A stretch of 64,000 nt of DNA from Euglena gracilis (lineage: Eukaryota; Euglenida; Euglenophyceae; Euglenales). The stretch's first letter is position 1, and the number at the start of each line of letters is the position of its first letter. The DNA is taken from assembly GCA_039621445.1 (NCBI GenBank), contig CP154954.1:18524642-18588641 (forward strand). The letters are read 5' to 3'. Positions 12,820 through 25,129 of the stretch are shown here, piece after piece. The notes under the pieces were generated by a model. That model searched no databases. It had not been told where the DNA came from and was given only the letters and a program-made list of their open reading frames with translations. Made by a program: the position numbers and the translations under genes.

Positions 12820-13375
12820 GTCCAGGGGGGGGGGAGGTGCGACCGGCTGGGAGCTGGAGCCGGCGGGTACCCAAAAAAGGCCCAAATTCAGTAGGGTTGC
12901 CATTTGTCAGCCAAAATTTGGAGGTGAAAACCCAACAACCACCAAAAAAATGCCATTTTTGATAATTTTTGACCCCTTTTTCAAAAACTTTCAGTACTTT
13001 GCACCGAAAATTTTTTCGGTCTAGCCTGGCTTTGCTGGGCTGGCCCGGACGTTATTTCAGCAGACCCCTGGGGGCAGCCAGTAGGGAGGTGCTGGCTGGA
13101 AAAAAAAGGTGCTGGGTGGCTGCCCTCCCCCCGGGGGGGGGAAGGATCCCCTCAGGCTTGGGAAAAATCCTGGACGCACGACTCTGTCGTTTGCAGGTAG
13201 AGCCCTGAGCTTGTGGGGACACGCTCGTCGCTTTTCTTCCGGCCACATGTATGTGTAAACATACATGTATACATGTATGCTTTTATGTGTATCCATGTGC
13301 AAAAACATGTAATCATTTATATGCATATACCAAAAAAAAAAAACGTGTGCATTTTTATGTATATGAATGGGATAT

Positions 13376-13510
13376 ATACATATATACCATATATATAGAT
13401 ATATATATATATATATATCCCATATATAGATATATATATAGATATAATACATACATATGTATGCATTGCAATATTGTATTGCAATGCATACATATGTATA
13501 TGAACTGCAC
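13376..13510. repeat. AT repeat with a 49-bp hairpin
   Basis: A (TA)n-rich stretch followed by a perfect hairpin: 23-bp arms 13451-13473 and 13477-13499 separated by 3 nt. The copy at 19690-19830 repeats it, with arms 19771-19793 and 19797-19819. Confidence 0.9.
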
Positions 13511-14559
13511 CGCCTAAGCACTGCTTCGGTTTCGGTGCAGGTAGCCGAAACTTCTCACCTCTCTTCAGACAGATGGGTTGGAGGCTGCCCAGATTTTCTC
13601 ACACTTCGCACGAGTTTCCGGCAGTGTTGCTAAATTGACCCCACCACTGGTCAGGTCAGAGTCAAGCCACCACTGGGGAAAATGGCACACGTGGAGCTGA
13701 GCAGACAGAGGCACTGGTTGTCCAGAGACGCTGTTCATTGGGAGGGAGGGCGGTCGTACGAGGAAGCAGAAGCAGAAGTTCCAAGATGGGAAGGGGAAAA
13801 CCCTGCGGAACTGGTGTGGAACAACGGCGCCAAAAACGTGACGTTGGTACAAAAATGTGACGTTGGCACAAAAGGCAGATGCCCGATCACACCAGCTCCC
13901 AAAGCATCGAGGCAAAACTGAGTGCAAATGGAATATCGGCTCTAACTTCCATGGCAAAAAGTTTTCAATGATGACGGCCTTTGCTCGTCACTTTTTCCAA
14001 TGGACACCATCAAAAAAAAAAAACGTACCGCTCGGCCACAGGGCCACAGGGGGAAACAGAATGGGTGTTGTAACAGTTGCAAAGTCTGTAGGGCACCCAA
14101 ATACTCAGCGTAAAGGATTCTGGCCCATGCGTTGAACGGGGTTCAACCTTCTTTTCAAGACCTCTCAAAACTCCCACTCATTTTTGGATGTTTTCCACAA
14201 AAGCCCACCTAAGTTGTAAATCATCTTGGGTTTCAACTCAATTTTTAAGAAGGACAATTGCAGGTGACCCAACAAAAATCAAGACCATAAAAAAGGAGCT
14301 GGTAAAAACTGTCAAAAAATATTACATGTCCAAAAGACAACTGACTGCCTTTTTGGGGCCAATTTCCAGCACTGCACGCCGCAAATGTTTGGCTGGACCC
14401 CAGTTGGAGGCTCCACCCCAGACCTGGAGGGGTCATGTAGGTGTTCAGTGAGTCTATGGTCTTGACTAAGGTGTGACTGAAACCAGGACAAAACATAATA
14501 CTTGGAACTTTCCTCGGACATGGCAGAGATTCAGCAGTATGGCTCATGCTTGTGTTTAC

Positions 14560-14820
14560 CGACCGGGGGGGAGGGGGGTGGGTGGGTGCTCTAGGGTGCC
14601 TGCCCCTAGCAGGCACCCCCCCCCTGGGGGGGTCTGGGGGGACCCAGATTCCATTGAAAATGGCCTTTTCCGGGCCCCCGGCGCCTTTGGCGCCAGGGTC
14701 GGAGGGGGGTGCCTGCTATGGGCAGGCACCCCCCAAATTCCTACCCCCCCCCGGGGGTCGGATGGGGTGCTATGGGGTGCCTGCCCCTAGCACCCCCCCC
14801 CCCCGTGGGGTAGGCACCTG
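14560..14820. repeat. GGGTGCCTGCC hairpin cluster
   Basis: Repeated short inverted units: GGGTGCCTGCCCCTAGCAGG with CACCCC, again near 14707-14735 and 14772-14795, spaced by C- and G-runs and CCCGGGG. The second copy of the segment has the same cluster at about 20880-21140. Confidence 0.7.
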
Positions 14821-15469
14821 ACTAAGCACAAGCCTGGTATGGCTGCACCAAACGTGCTGCATGGGACTGAGAGACGTCGAAGTGGATTCTTGGCACTTTC
14901 CACCGGAGAGGTCTGTTGAAACGGTTTTTGACAGAAAAGTCTCGTGGTTGACAAAAAAATGGATTCAAAAAGTTATCAGGTTTTATTTAAAAAAAAAACA
15001 TGAACCAACGTTTCCCGGTTCGATTTCGGACAGGACCGTTACACAAGCGTGCCACAGGCGTGCTATGGAAACCTTCGTAAGCCCCTACCAGCGCCAGTCC
15101 CCCTCCCCCGAGTCAAAGGTCTCCCGAAGTGACACATATGCAATGCAGTTTTCAAGGTCGGTCTCGAACTTGCCCCCCCATGCGATTCGATCTTGTCCCA
15201 GGCATGATCGAAGAGCCAACCGGGGTTAAAATTTGATTTTAGGAATTACTGGCGGGCCATGTGCAGCATTGGCTAAAAAGCATAAAAGTGGGAGGGGAGG
15301 TCACAAGTTGAGGTCAAAGTCCAAACCCCGGGGGCCAACTTTGCATGTAAGGAGGAGGGGGGCAAGTGTGTGGGCGTGGGCGGGTGGGTGCTGGTGAGTG
15401 GGTGTTGGGGTGGGTAGGTGTATTCACTTCCCTTTCTTTCCTTTAGAAGAAACCAGTGCATACCAATGG

Positions 15470-15656
15470 TGGTTTCGGTTGTGATTGTGGTTGTGGCTGT
15501 TGTGGTTGTTATTTTGGTTGTTGTCGTTATGGTTGTGATTGTTGTTGTGGTTGTGGTTTTGGTTGCCGTTGTTGTTGTTGTTGTTATGGTTGTGGTTGCG
15601 GTTGTTGTTGTTGCTGCTGCTGCTGCTGCTGGTGCTGTTGTTGTTGTTGTTGTTGC
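15470..15656. repeat. (GTT)n trinucleotide repeat
   Basis: Imperfect GTT/GTG/GCT trinucleotides for about 190 bp; duplicated at 21791-21977. The poly-Cys, poly-Val and poly-Thr frames here are products of the repeat. Confidence 0.95.
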
Positions 15657-16539
15657 GTGATTATCTCCACAAAGATGCCACAAAGATTGCAAAGCAACAA
15701 GGGGGTGCTTGAAATACCCCGCGCACTCTTGGCAGACAGACTGCAGCACTCAAACTGTGGACTGAACAAGCAATCCAAATATCAATTTCACTTTTCAAAG
15801 TGTACAAACGGCTGGAGAAAAATCATCCAGAATCCCGCACTGGAGACCAGGCACGTGAGGCGCAAGGCAGGGGAAACCACCACGTCAAAAATTGTGTGTT
15901 TCAACGACAGATTTAACACTCCCGTGTTACGTGCACGCAGGCCTCCCCATATGCTCATGTCTGAGTTACGATGCCATAGGGAGTACCCCCTGTGGGGGCC
16001 CTTGCCCCCAGATCTTGCCCCCCTCCTCCTTACATGCAAAGTTGGCCCCCTGAGTTTGGACTTTGGCCTCAACTTGTGACCTTCCCTTCCACTTTTAGGC
16101 TTTTTAGCCAACGTTGCGCATGGCCCGCCGGAAATTATCAACACCGAACTTGCCCAGCATTCCAGTGTGCCAGTCGCAGTACAACAAAAAGCTTAAATCC
16201 GAAAATGAGCCGCCCAAACCACCTCCTACTTTTCAACCCCAGGGTTTACAAGATCTGGTTTGGTTGGTCGGTCGAAGGAGGGTTTATAAATAGGGAGGGG
16301 GGCGTAAGTCAAGGAATTCAAGGCATTCAAGGGATAAGTCAAGGAAAACCCAACCCCAAAATGACTCCAAAACTCCCCCAAATTGGAAAATTTTGGCAAA
16401 AGTTGTCAAAATTTCATTTTTGATGACCATCCATTCCAAAAAAAAAAACGCCAAATCATTTTTCGGAGGTTTTGCGGCCAAAAAAAAAATCGTCCCCGGT
16501 CTTTCATTTCGCTTCTGAAAGGTTTGGCTGGTCGGCCTG

Positions 16540-16910
16540 TAGGGAGCCGGTAGGGAGGGGGGTTATAAATGGGAGGGTTATAGGTCATAAATGGGGCGGG
16601 TTCATAAGTAAACCCCGCCCCCCTCACTTTTAACCCCCCCACTTATAAACCCCCCCCCCCGGGCCGACCAACCAAACTGGATCCTATAACCCCCCCAGGA
16701 AGAAAAATGGAAACCGCCGGAGACGATTTTTCCGGCCCCAAACCACCCAAAAACTGGTTTTTTGGCAATTTTTTGAGACCGACCATCATCATCAAAAAAA
16801 TGCCATTTTTGACCAAATTTGCCGAAAATTGTTAATTTGGGGGGTTTCGGGGTGATTTTGGGGGGTCGGATTTTCACCAACACTTCCGGATCCTATAAAC
16901 CAGGTTTTGA
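16540..16910. repeat. C-run/TTATAAA modules with GGATCCTATAA block
   Basis: G-run units with TTATAAATGGG are followed by inverted C-run units (CACTTATAAACCCCCC) and then GGCCGACCAACCAAACTGG with ATCCTATAACCCCCC. Related blocks occur at 16255-16300 (inverted), 24960-25035 and in the duplicate near 22860-23230. Confidence 0.6.
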
Positions 16911-17265
16911 ACAGTGCTGAGCTCTTAATAAACGCTCACCCACCCCTTCATTGACGCCCCCAAAAGAGTGGGTTGACAGCCCAAACCGGGGGGCGTTGGC
17001 GGGTCGAAAAACGCTCATTTTTCGGCCCAAAAACAGTTCTTTTGGGTCCGGGACGCCAAAAAAACATCGTTTCAGGCAAAAAAAATTTTCGATTTTTTCG
17101 ACTTTTTTTGACCCGAAAATCACCCAAAGTCAATGGGTTGGCGGCCCAAAACGAACGCTCATTTTCGGCTCAAAAACAAATTTTCCGGGTCCGGGAGGCC
17201 AAAAAACAGCGTTTCAGGCCGAAAAATTTTTCGATTTTTTTCGATTTTTTTTTGACCCGATGCGC

Positions 17266-17509
17266 ATCATGGGTCATGATGGGCATCACGGGTCAGGATG
17301 GGCATCATGGGTCACGATGCGCATTACGGGTCACGATGCGCATCATGGGTCATGATGGGCATCATGGGTCATGATGCGCATCATGGGTCATGATGCGCAT
17401 TATGGGTCATAATGGCCATCATGGGTCATGGTGGCCATCATGGGTCATGATGCGCATCATGGGTCATGATGGGCATCATGGCCATCATGGGTCATGATGA
17501 CCGTGATGG
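17266..17509. repeat. 19-bp minisatellite GGGTCATGATGCGCATCAT
   Basis: About 12 units alternating GATGCGCATC and GATGGGCATC variants. The unit contains the perfect palindrome ATGATGCGCATCAT. The array abuts the target site of a hAT-like insertion. The duplicate at 23587-23855 has a different order and number of units. Confidence 0.93.
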
Positions 17510-17517
17510 GCCGGGGG

Positions 17518-17751
17518 CAGGGTTCGATATAAGGAGAGGAGGGGTGGTCCGGACCCCCCTGCGGGCCAGGAGGGGGGGGGGGTGGGGGTAGACCCCCCCA
17601 CCTAAACAGTGGCGCTGTCTGGGTGACCGAATTTCGGCCCGGTGCGAAGAGCCGGGCCTAAAATTTTTGACCCCCCAAAACGACCAAAAGTGCCATTTTG
17701 GGCACTTTTTGGGCAAAATGTGCAAAAAATACAAAAAATTTTCGCGCGCAA
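17518..17751 (+). mobile_element. hAT-like MITE cut off by assembly gap
   Basis: The left end CAGGGTTCGATATAAGGAG is preceded by GCCGGGGG (17510-17517), the same target site as the complete copy at 23867-24313. The sequence follows the family core to about 17740, then degrades (TTCGCGCGCAA) and stops at the run of N. It is most likely the same insertion as 23867-24313, seen at a contig edge. Confidence 0.8.
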
Positions 17752-17764
17752 NNNNNNNNNNNNN
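17752..17764. other. Assembly gap, 13 N
   Basis: Thirteen undetermined bases between the two duplicated segments. The base just before the gap departs from the repeat consensus, as expected for a low-quality contig end. Confidence 0.99.
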
Positions 17765-18747
17765 CCGCAGAGAAACGAGTTTATCCCTAAGAACAGGAAC
17801 CATATTTTTTTGTGCAAAATGTTATGTGGTTTGCACCGTGTTGCACGTTTCTGAGACAAAAAAACTGCACCTGCCATGGATTTTAATACCTCCCCCCTCC
17901 TGGGGCGCTTGGCCCGGGCCAAGCTCGAACCAAAGCGAAGGTAAGGCCCATGGTTGCCAAGTTTCATTGTTAAGAAGTTTGGCGGCCATGAAGAATGAAG
18001 GCCAACTTTGCAGCTTTGGGGAGCCAAGTTTGCATGTAAGGAGGAGGGGGGCCAAGCGCCGGGGGGCGGGGGAGGTGGAGGAACTGTTCAAGATAGATGC
18101 AACACATTCCGTGACCAAAGTTTTGCATCCAAAACAAACAGACAAAATGCTTTGCCAAATAATACCCCCTCCCAGATGGGGGTATCATCATCCCTTGGCA
18201 GGGGGGGAATATCATTTGGGGGCTTATTTTTTTCAATAAAATTAGATGGTCACGGTTTGGGTACGTACACATCCAAATACACATATGCACCAATATACAC
18301 CACCTCAAAACCACTTCAACCACTCGACCACCCGACCACCTCAAAACGGCAGCGGACGAGGGCTGTCAACTGTGGCCTCGCAGCAGTCCCCAGAAGGTCG
18401 CTCCCCAGAAGAGGCCAGCCCCAACCCAAAGCACCCCGTTCCACTTGGTGCAAAGAGGCTGGAGGAAGGGAGGACGACGTGGGGTGCCGCAGGGCGGAGG
18501 CCAGGGTACAGTCCCGAGGGGGAAGACCCGGTACAAATATGCAGGTTGCTGGATATGGGGATGGTGGGCGTCAGTGGTGCCGAGCCATGAGGGCCCAGAA
18601 ACCTGCTTCATTTCAGTGCAAAGCCATTCACAAGTTTGCACAAAGGCATCGGATGGACGCATTTTGACAGGACCACGGGTTTTTTTAGGACCCCCCAGAA
18701 AAAAAGGTGCCGGGCGAACACCCCCCCCAGGGGTGGTGGGTCCAGGG

Positions 18748-19137
18748 CAGGGTTCGATATAAGGACAGGTGGGGGGGGGGGTCTGGACCCCCTGCGGGCC
18801 AGGAGGGGGGGGGGGGGTGGGGGGGACACCCCCCCCACCTAAACAGTGGCGCGGTCAGGGTGACCGAAAATTTTTGACCCCCCAAAACGACCAAAAGTGC
18901 CATTTTGGGCACTTTTTGGGCAAAAATTTGCCAGAAATGCAAAAAAAATTATCGGCGCAAAGCGCCAGAGGAAAAAGTTGACCCTTTTGGGGGGGGGGGG
19001 GGCCGGGGGACCCCCCCAGGGTCGGTCCGGACCCCCCTTGCAGGTGGGGGGGGGGGGTCCAAACCCCCCTGTGGGCGAGGGGGGGGGGGGGACACCCCCC
19101 ACCTAAACCATGTACGCCCTCCTTATATAAAACCCTG
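18748..19137 (+). mobile_element. hAT-like MITE, duplicate of copy 2
   Basis: 390 bp, flanked by the same GTCCAGGG duplication (18740-18747 and 19138-19145) as the 12.43 kb copy, so it arose by duplication of the region, not a new insertion. The G/C-rich interior (about 18985-19090) differs clearly from 12675-12775 although the flanks are nearly identical. Confidence 0.88.
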
Positions 19138-21790
19138 GTCCAGGGGGGGGGGAGGTGCGACCGGCTGGGAGCTGGAGCCGGCAAGAAACCAAAAAAGGCC
19201 CAAATTCAGTAGGGTTGCCATTTGTCAGCCAAAATTTGGAGGTGAAAACCCAACAACCACCAAAAAAATGCCATTTTTGATAATTTTTGACCCCTTTTTC
19301 AAAAACTTTCAGTACTTTGCGCCGAAAATTTTTTCGGTCTAGCCTGGCTTTGCTGGGCTGGCCCGGACGTTATTTCAGCAGACCCCTGGGGGCAGCCAGT
19401 AGGGAGGTGCTGGCTTGAAAAAAAAGGTGCTGGGTGGCTGCCCTCCCCCCGGGAGGGGGAAGTATCCCCTCAGGCTTGGGAAAAATCCTGGACGTACGAC
19501 TCTGTCTTTTGCAGGTAGAGCCCTGAGGTTGTGGGGACACGCTCGTCGCTTTTCTTCCGGCCACATGTATGTGTAAACATACATGTATACATGTATGCTT
19601 TTATGTGTATCCATGTGCAAAAACATGTAATCATTTATATGCATATACCAAAAAAAAAAAACGTGTGCATTTTTATGTATATGAATGGGATATATACATA
19701 TATACCATATATATAGATATATATATATCTATATATATCCCATATATAGATATATATATAGATATAATACATACATATGTATGCATTGCAATATTGTATT
19801 GCAATGCATACATATGTATATGAACTGCACCGCCTAAGCACTGCTTCGGTTTCGGTGCAGGTAGCCGAAACTTCTCACCTCTCTTCAGACAGATGGGTTG
19901 GAGGCTGCCCAGATTTTCTCACACTTCGCACGAGTTTCCGGCAGTGTTGCTAAATTGACCCCACCACTGGTCAGGTCAGAGTCAAGCCACCACTGGGGAA
20001 AATGGCACACGTGGAGCTGAGCAGACAGAGGCACTGGTTGTCCAGAGACGCTGTTCATTGGGAGGGAGGGCGGTCGTACGAGGAAGCAGAAGCAGAAGTT
20101 CCAAGATGGGAAGGGGAAAACCCTGCGGAACTGGTGTGGAACAACGGCGCCAAAAACGTGACGTTGGTACAAAAATGTGACGTTGGCACAAAAGGCAGAT
20201 GCCCGATCACACCAGCTCCCAAAGCATCGAGGCAAAACTGAGTGCAAATGGAACATCGGCTCTAACTTCCATGGCAAAAAGTTTTCAATGATGACGGCCT
20301 TTGCTCGTCACTTTTTCCAATGGACACCATCAAAAAAAAAAAAACGTACCGCTCGGCCACAGGGCCACAGGGGGAAACAGAATGGGTGTTGTAACAGTTG
20401 CAAAGTCTGTAGGGCACCCAAATACTCAGCGTAAAGGATTCTGGCCCATGCGTTGAACGGGGTTCAACCTTCTTTTCAAGACCTCTCAAAACTCCCACTC
20501 ATTTTTGGATGTTTTCCACAAAAGCCCACCTAAGTTGTAAATCATCTTGGGTTTCAACTCAATTTTTAAGAAGGACAATTGCAGGTGCCCCAACAAAAAA
20601 TCAAGACCATAAAAAAGGAGCTGGTAAAAACTGTCAAAAAATATTACATGTCCAAAAGACAACTGACTGCCTTTTTGGGGCCAATTTCCAGCACTGCACG
20701 CCGCAAATGTTTGGCTGGACCCCAGTTGGAGGCTCCACCCCAGACCTGGAGGGGTCATGTAGGTGTTCAGTGAGTCTATGGTCTTGACTAAGGTGTGACT
20801 GAAACCAGGACAAAACATAATACTTGGAACTTTCCTCGGACATGGCAGAGATTCAGCAGTATGGCTCATGCTTGTGTTTACCGACCGGGGGGGAGGGGGG
20901 TGGGTGGGTGCTCTAGGGTGCCTGCCCCTAGCAGGCACCCCCCCCCTGGGGGGGTCTGGGGGGACCCAGATTCCATTGAAAATGGCCTTTTCCGGGCCCC
21001 CGGCGCCTTTGGCGCCAGGGTCGGAGGGGGGTGCCTGCTATGGGCAGGCACCCCCCAAATTCCTACCCCCCCCCCGGGGGTCGGATGGGGTGCTATGGGG
21101 TGCCTGCCCCTAGCACCCCCCCCCCGTGGGGTAGGCACCTGACTAAGCACAAGCCTGGTATGGCTGCACCAAACGTGCTGCATGGGACTGAGAGACGTCG
21201 AAGTGGATTCTTGGCACTTTCCACCGGAGAGGTCTGTTGAAACGGTTTTTGACAGAAAAGTCTCGTGGTTGACAAAAAAATGGATTCAAAAAGTTATCAG
21301 GTTTTATTTAAAAAAAAACATGAACCAACGTTTCCCGGTTCGATTTCGGACAGGACCGTTACACAAGCGTGCCACAGGCGTGCTATGGAAACCTTCGTAA
21401 GCCCCTACCAGCGCCAGTCCCCCTCCCCCGAGTCAAAGGTCTCCCGAAGTGACACATATGCAATGCAGTTTTCAAGGTCGGTCTCGAACTTGCCCCCCCC
21501 ATGCGATTCGATCTTGTCCCAGGCATGATCGAAGAGCCAACCGGGGTTAAAATTTGATTTTAGGAATTACTGGCGGGCCATGTGCAGCATTGGCTAAAAA
21601 GCATAAAAGTGGGAGGGGAGGTCACAAGTTGAGGTCAAAGTCCAAACCCCGGGGGCCAACTTTGCATGTAAGGAGGAGGGGGGCAAGTGTGTGGGCGTGG
21701 GCGGGTGGGTGCTGGTGAGTGGGTGTTGGGGTGGGTAGGTGTATTCACTTCCCTTTCTTTCCTTTAGAAGAAACCAGTGCATACCAATGG

Positions 21791-21977
21791 TGGTTTCGGT
21801 TGTGATTGTGGTTGTGGCTGTTGTGGTTGTTATTTTGGTTGTTGTCGTTATGGTTGTGATTGTTGTTGTGGTTGTGGTTTTGGTTGCCGTTGTTGTTGTT
21901 GTTGTTATGGTTGTGGTTGCGGTTGTTGTTGTTGCTGCTGCTGCTGCTGCTGGTGCTGTTGTTGTTGTTGTTGTTGC
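21791..21977. repeat. (GTT)n trinucleotide repeat, second copy
   Basis: Counterpart of 15470-15656 in the duplicated segment, with no visible length change. Confidence 0.95.
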
Positions 21978-23586
21978 GTGATTATCTCCACAAAGATGCC
22001 ACAAAGATTGCAAAGCAACAAGGGGGTGCTTGAAATACCCCGCGCACTCTTGGCAGACAGACTGCAGCACTCAAACTGTGGACTGAACAAGCAATCCAAA
22101 TATCAATTTCACTTTTCAAAGTGTACAAACGGCTGGAGAAAAATCATCCAGAATCCCGCACTGGAGACCAGGCACGTGAGGCGCAAGGCAGGGGAAACCA
22201 CCACGTCAAAAATTGTGTGTTTCAACGACAGATTTAACACTCCCGTGTTACGTGCACGCAGGCCTCCCCATATGCTCATGTCTGAGTTACGATGCCATAG
22301 GGAGTACCCCCTGTGGGGGCCCTTGCCCCCAGATCTTGCCCCCCTCCTCCTTACATGCAAAGTTGGCCCCCTGAGTTTGGACTTTGGCCTCAACTTGTGA
22401 CCTTCCCTTCCACTTTTAGGCTTTTTAGCCAACGTTGCGCATGGCCCGCCGGAAATTATCAACACCGAACTTGCCCAGCATTCCAGTGTGCCAGTCGCAG
22501 TACAACAAAAAGCTTAAATCCGAAAATGAGCCGCCCAAACCACCTCCTACTTTTCAACCCCAGGGTTTACAAGATCTGGTTTGGTTGGTCGGTCGAAGGA
22601 GGGTTTATAAATAGGGAGGGGGGCGTAAGTAAGTCAAGAAATTCAAGGCATTCAAGGGATAAGTCAAGGAAAACCCAACCCCAAAATGACTCCAAAACTC
22701 CCCCAAATTGGAAAATTTTGGCAAAAGTTGTCAAAATTTCATTTTTGATGACCATCCATTCCAAAAAAAAAAACGCCAAATCATTTTTCGGAGGTTTTGC
22801 GGCCAAAAAAAAAATCGTCCCCGGTCTTTCATTTCGCTTCTGAAAGGTTTGGCTGGTCGGCCTGTAGGGAGCCGGTAGGGAGGGGGGGGGTTATAAATGG
22901 GAGGGTTATAGGTCATAAATGGGGCGGGTTCATAAGTAAACCCCGCCCCCCTCACTTTTAACCCCCCCACTTATAAACCCCCCCCCCCCGGGCCGACCAA
23001 CCAAACTGGATCCTATAACCCCCCCAGGAAGAAAAATGGAAACCGCCGGAGACGATTTTTCCGGCCCCAAACCACCCAAAAACTGGTTTTTTGGCAATTT
23101 TTTGAGACCGACCATCATCATCAAAAAAATGCCATTTTTGACCAAATTTGCCGAAAATTGTTAATTTGGGGGGTTTCGGGGTGATTTTGGGGGGTCGGAT
23201 TTTCACCAACACTTCCGGATCCTATAAACCAGGTTTTGAACAGTGCTGAGCTCTTAATAAACGCTCACCCACCCCTTCATTGACGCCCCCAAAAGAGTGG
23301 GTTGACAGCCCAAACCGGGGGGCGTTGGCGGGTCGAAAAACGCTCATTTTTCGGCCCAAAAACAGTTCTTTTGGGTCCGGGACGCCAAAAAAACATCGTT
23401 TCAGGCAAAAAAAATTTTTCGATTTTTTCGACTTTTTTTGACCCGAAAATCACCCAAAGTCAATGGGTTGGCGGCCCAAAACGAACGCTCATTTTCGGCT
23501 CAAAAACAAATTTTCCGGGTCCGGGAGGCCAAAAAACAGCGTTTCAGGCCGAAAAATTTTTCGATTTTTTTCGATTTTTTTTTGAC

Positions 23587-23858
23587 CCGATGCGCATCAT
23601 GGGTCATGATGGGCATCACGGGTCAGGATGGGCATCACGGGTCAGGATGGGCATCAGGGGTCACGATGCGCATTACGGGTCACGATGCGCATCATGGGTC
23701 ATGATGGGCATCATGGGTCATGATGCGCATTATGGGTCATAATGGCCATCATGGGTCATGGTGGCCATCATGGGTCATGATGCGCATCATGGGTCATGAT
23801 GCGCATCATGGGTCATGATGGGCATCATGGCCATCATGGGTCATGATGACCGTGATGG
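23587..23858. repeat. 19-bp minisatellite, second copy
   Basis: Same unit as at 17266-17509 but with extra and rearranged units, so this is one of the few real differences between the two 6.3 kb copies. Confidence 0.93.
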
Positions 23859-23866
23859 GCCGGGGG

Positions 23867-24313
23867 CAGGGTTCGATATAAGGAGAGGAGGGGGGGTGGT
23901 CCGGACCCCCCTGCGGGCCAGGAGGGGGGGGGTGGGGGGACACCCCCCCACCTAAACAGTGGCGCGGTCTGGGTGACCGAATTTCGGCCCGGCGCGAAGA
24001 GCCGGGCCGAAAATTTTTGACCCCCCAAAACGACCAAAAGTGCCATTTTGGGCACTTTTTGGGCAAAAATGTGCCAAAAATACAAAAAATTTTCGGCGCA
24101 AAGCGCCGGAGGAAAAAATTGACCCTTTTTGGGGGAGTCCCGGGTACCCCTTAGATGCCCGGGTACCCCCGGGTACCCCCCGAGGGTCGGTCCGGACCCC
24201 CCTGGCAGGTGGGGGGGGGGGGTGGGCCGGACCCCCCCTGCGGGCCAGGAGGGGGGGGGTGGGGGGACACCCCCCCACCTAAACCATGTACGCCCTCCTT
24301 ATATCAAACCCTG
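23867..24313 (+). mobile_element. hAT-like MITE, copy 3
   Basis: 447 bp with ends CAGGGTTCGATATAAGGAG and CTCCTTATATCAAACCCTG, flanked by GCCGGGGG on both sides (23859-23866 and 24314-24321). It sits directly after the 19-bp minisatellite at 23587-23855. Its interior has extra GGGTACCCC units compared with copy 2. Confidence 0.9.
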
Positions 24314-24499
24314 GCCGGGGGTCGAAAAACACATTTTTGGCTCGAAAACACTTTTTCCGAGTCCGGGAGGCCAAAAAGCATGGATTTGGGCAAAAAAAAA
24401 ATCGATATTTTTCGACTATTTTGGCCGAAAACGGCTTAGTCCACCAGTGGAAAAAGTGTACAAAATGGCCCATATTGGCCGAAAAACGGCCGTATCTCG

Positions 24500-24955
24500 G
24501 GCTACGCGAACAGTTGCGGGGAAATCAAAATGCCGGTAGATGGGGCGTTCCAAGGGCTTCAAATCAGGTCTCCGGACATTTCCTTTGATTTGGCTTCATT
24601 TTTGAGATATTTTGAAAATTGGCATTTTTTTTTGGCTGAAATGGCAGAGTCCAAAGGGGGGGGGGGCTTATCCAGGGGGGGGCGGGCCAATCCTACCCAG
24701 TTTGGACCCCTTCGCGCGTGAATAACTCCGGCCTGGCGGGGAGTTGGGGGTCAAACCCAGGTGATTCGGAAATTAGAAATCCAGTCACTCGCGTCTGGAA
24801 AAAAAAATCCAGGAACCAGGCCGGGATCATGGTGATAATCCGCCGGTTCCGAGGTGGCCCCGAGGGGGGGGGGGGGTTCGGGGGGGTTTTCCCCCAGGGG
24901 TAAGCTTCGCTCTTACCCATAAAGGGATAAGAGCTCAGCGACCCCCCCCGCACCT
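24500..24955 (-). repeat. Dispersed repeat, inverted copy of 31676-32330
   Basis: Shares with 31676-31925, in opposite orientation, the blocks AAGAGCTCAGCGACCCC, TTACCCATAAAGGGATAAG, CATGGTGATAATCCGCCGG, GACTGGATTTCTA (as complement), CTCCCCGCCAGGC and GTTATTCACGCG-like ends. The part before 24700 holds GGACATTTCCTTTGATTTGG, also found at 32430 and 32645. No coding similarity is recognised. Confidence 0.6.
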
Positions 24956-25129
24956 ATAACCCCCCCCCCTTCGGCCGACCAACCAAACCGGATCCTATAA
25001 ACCCCGGGGGGTTTATAAGTGGGGGGGTATAAGATGCAGCCCTCCAACCCTCCAAACGATGCTGGACCAGCCTTCCAAGGAGTGGCCACGAACCCCACAG
25101 GACAGTCGGGTCTGGCCCTGCGAACATAC

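Larger units (their letters stand above)
11451..17751 (+). repeat. 6.3 kb segment, first copy of a near-identical direct duplication
   Basis: Matches 17765-24080 base for base over long stretches, with differences mostly in homopolymers, a minisatellite and one hAT interior. It contains a hAT-like MITE, an AT-repeat palindrome, GGGTGCCTGCC hairpins, a GTT repeat, C-run modules and a 19-bp minisatellite. No gene is recognised inside. It ends exactly at the N gap, inside a hAT copy. Confidence 0.95.
17765..24080 (+). repeat. 6.3 kb segment, second copy
   Basis: Begins immediately after the gap with CCGCAGAGAAACGAG, equivalent to 11451, and runs in parallel to the point equivalent to the first copy's end at 17751, then continues into unique sequence. 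Both copies carry the same transposon target sites. The arrangement fits two overlapping contig ends, or two haplotypes, placed in tandem. Confidence 0.95.

Noticed and set aside
14560-14820. GGGTGCCTGCC hairpins as a rho-independent terminator or riboswitch
   Set aside because: These are bacterial signals; here the hairpins are clustered, repeated and part of a duplicated repeat region.
15456-16079. 207-residue Cys-rich protein (and its duplicate at 21777-22400)
   Set aside because: The Cys/Gly-rich part is the GTT repeat read in one frame. The other two frames are open as Val-rich and Leu-rich runs.
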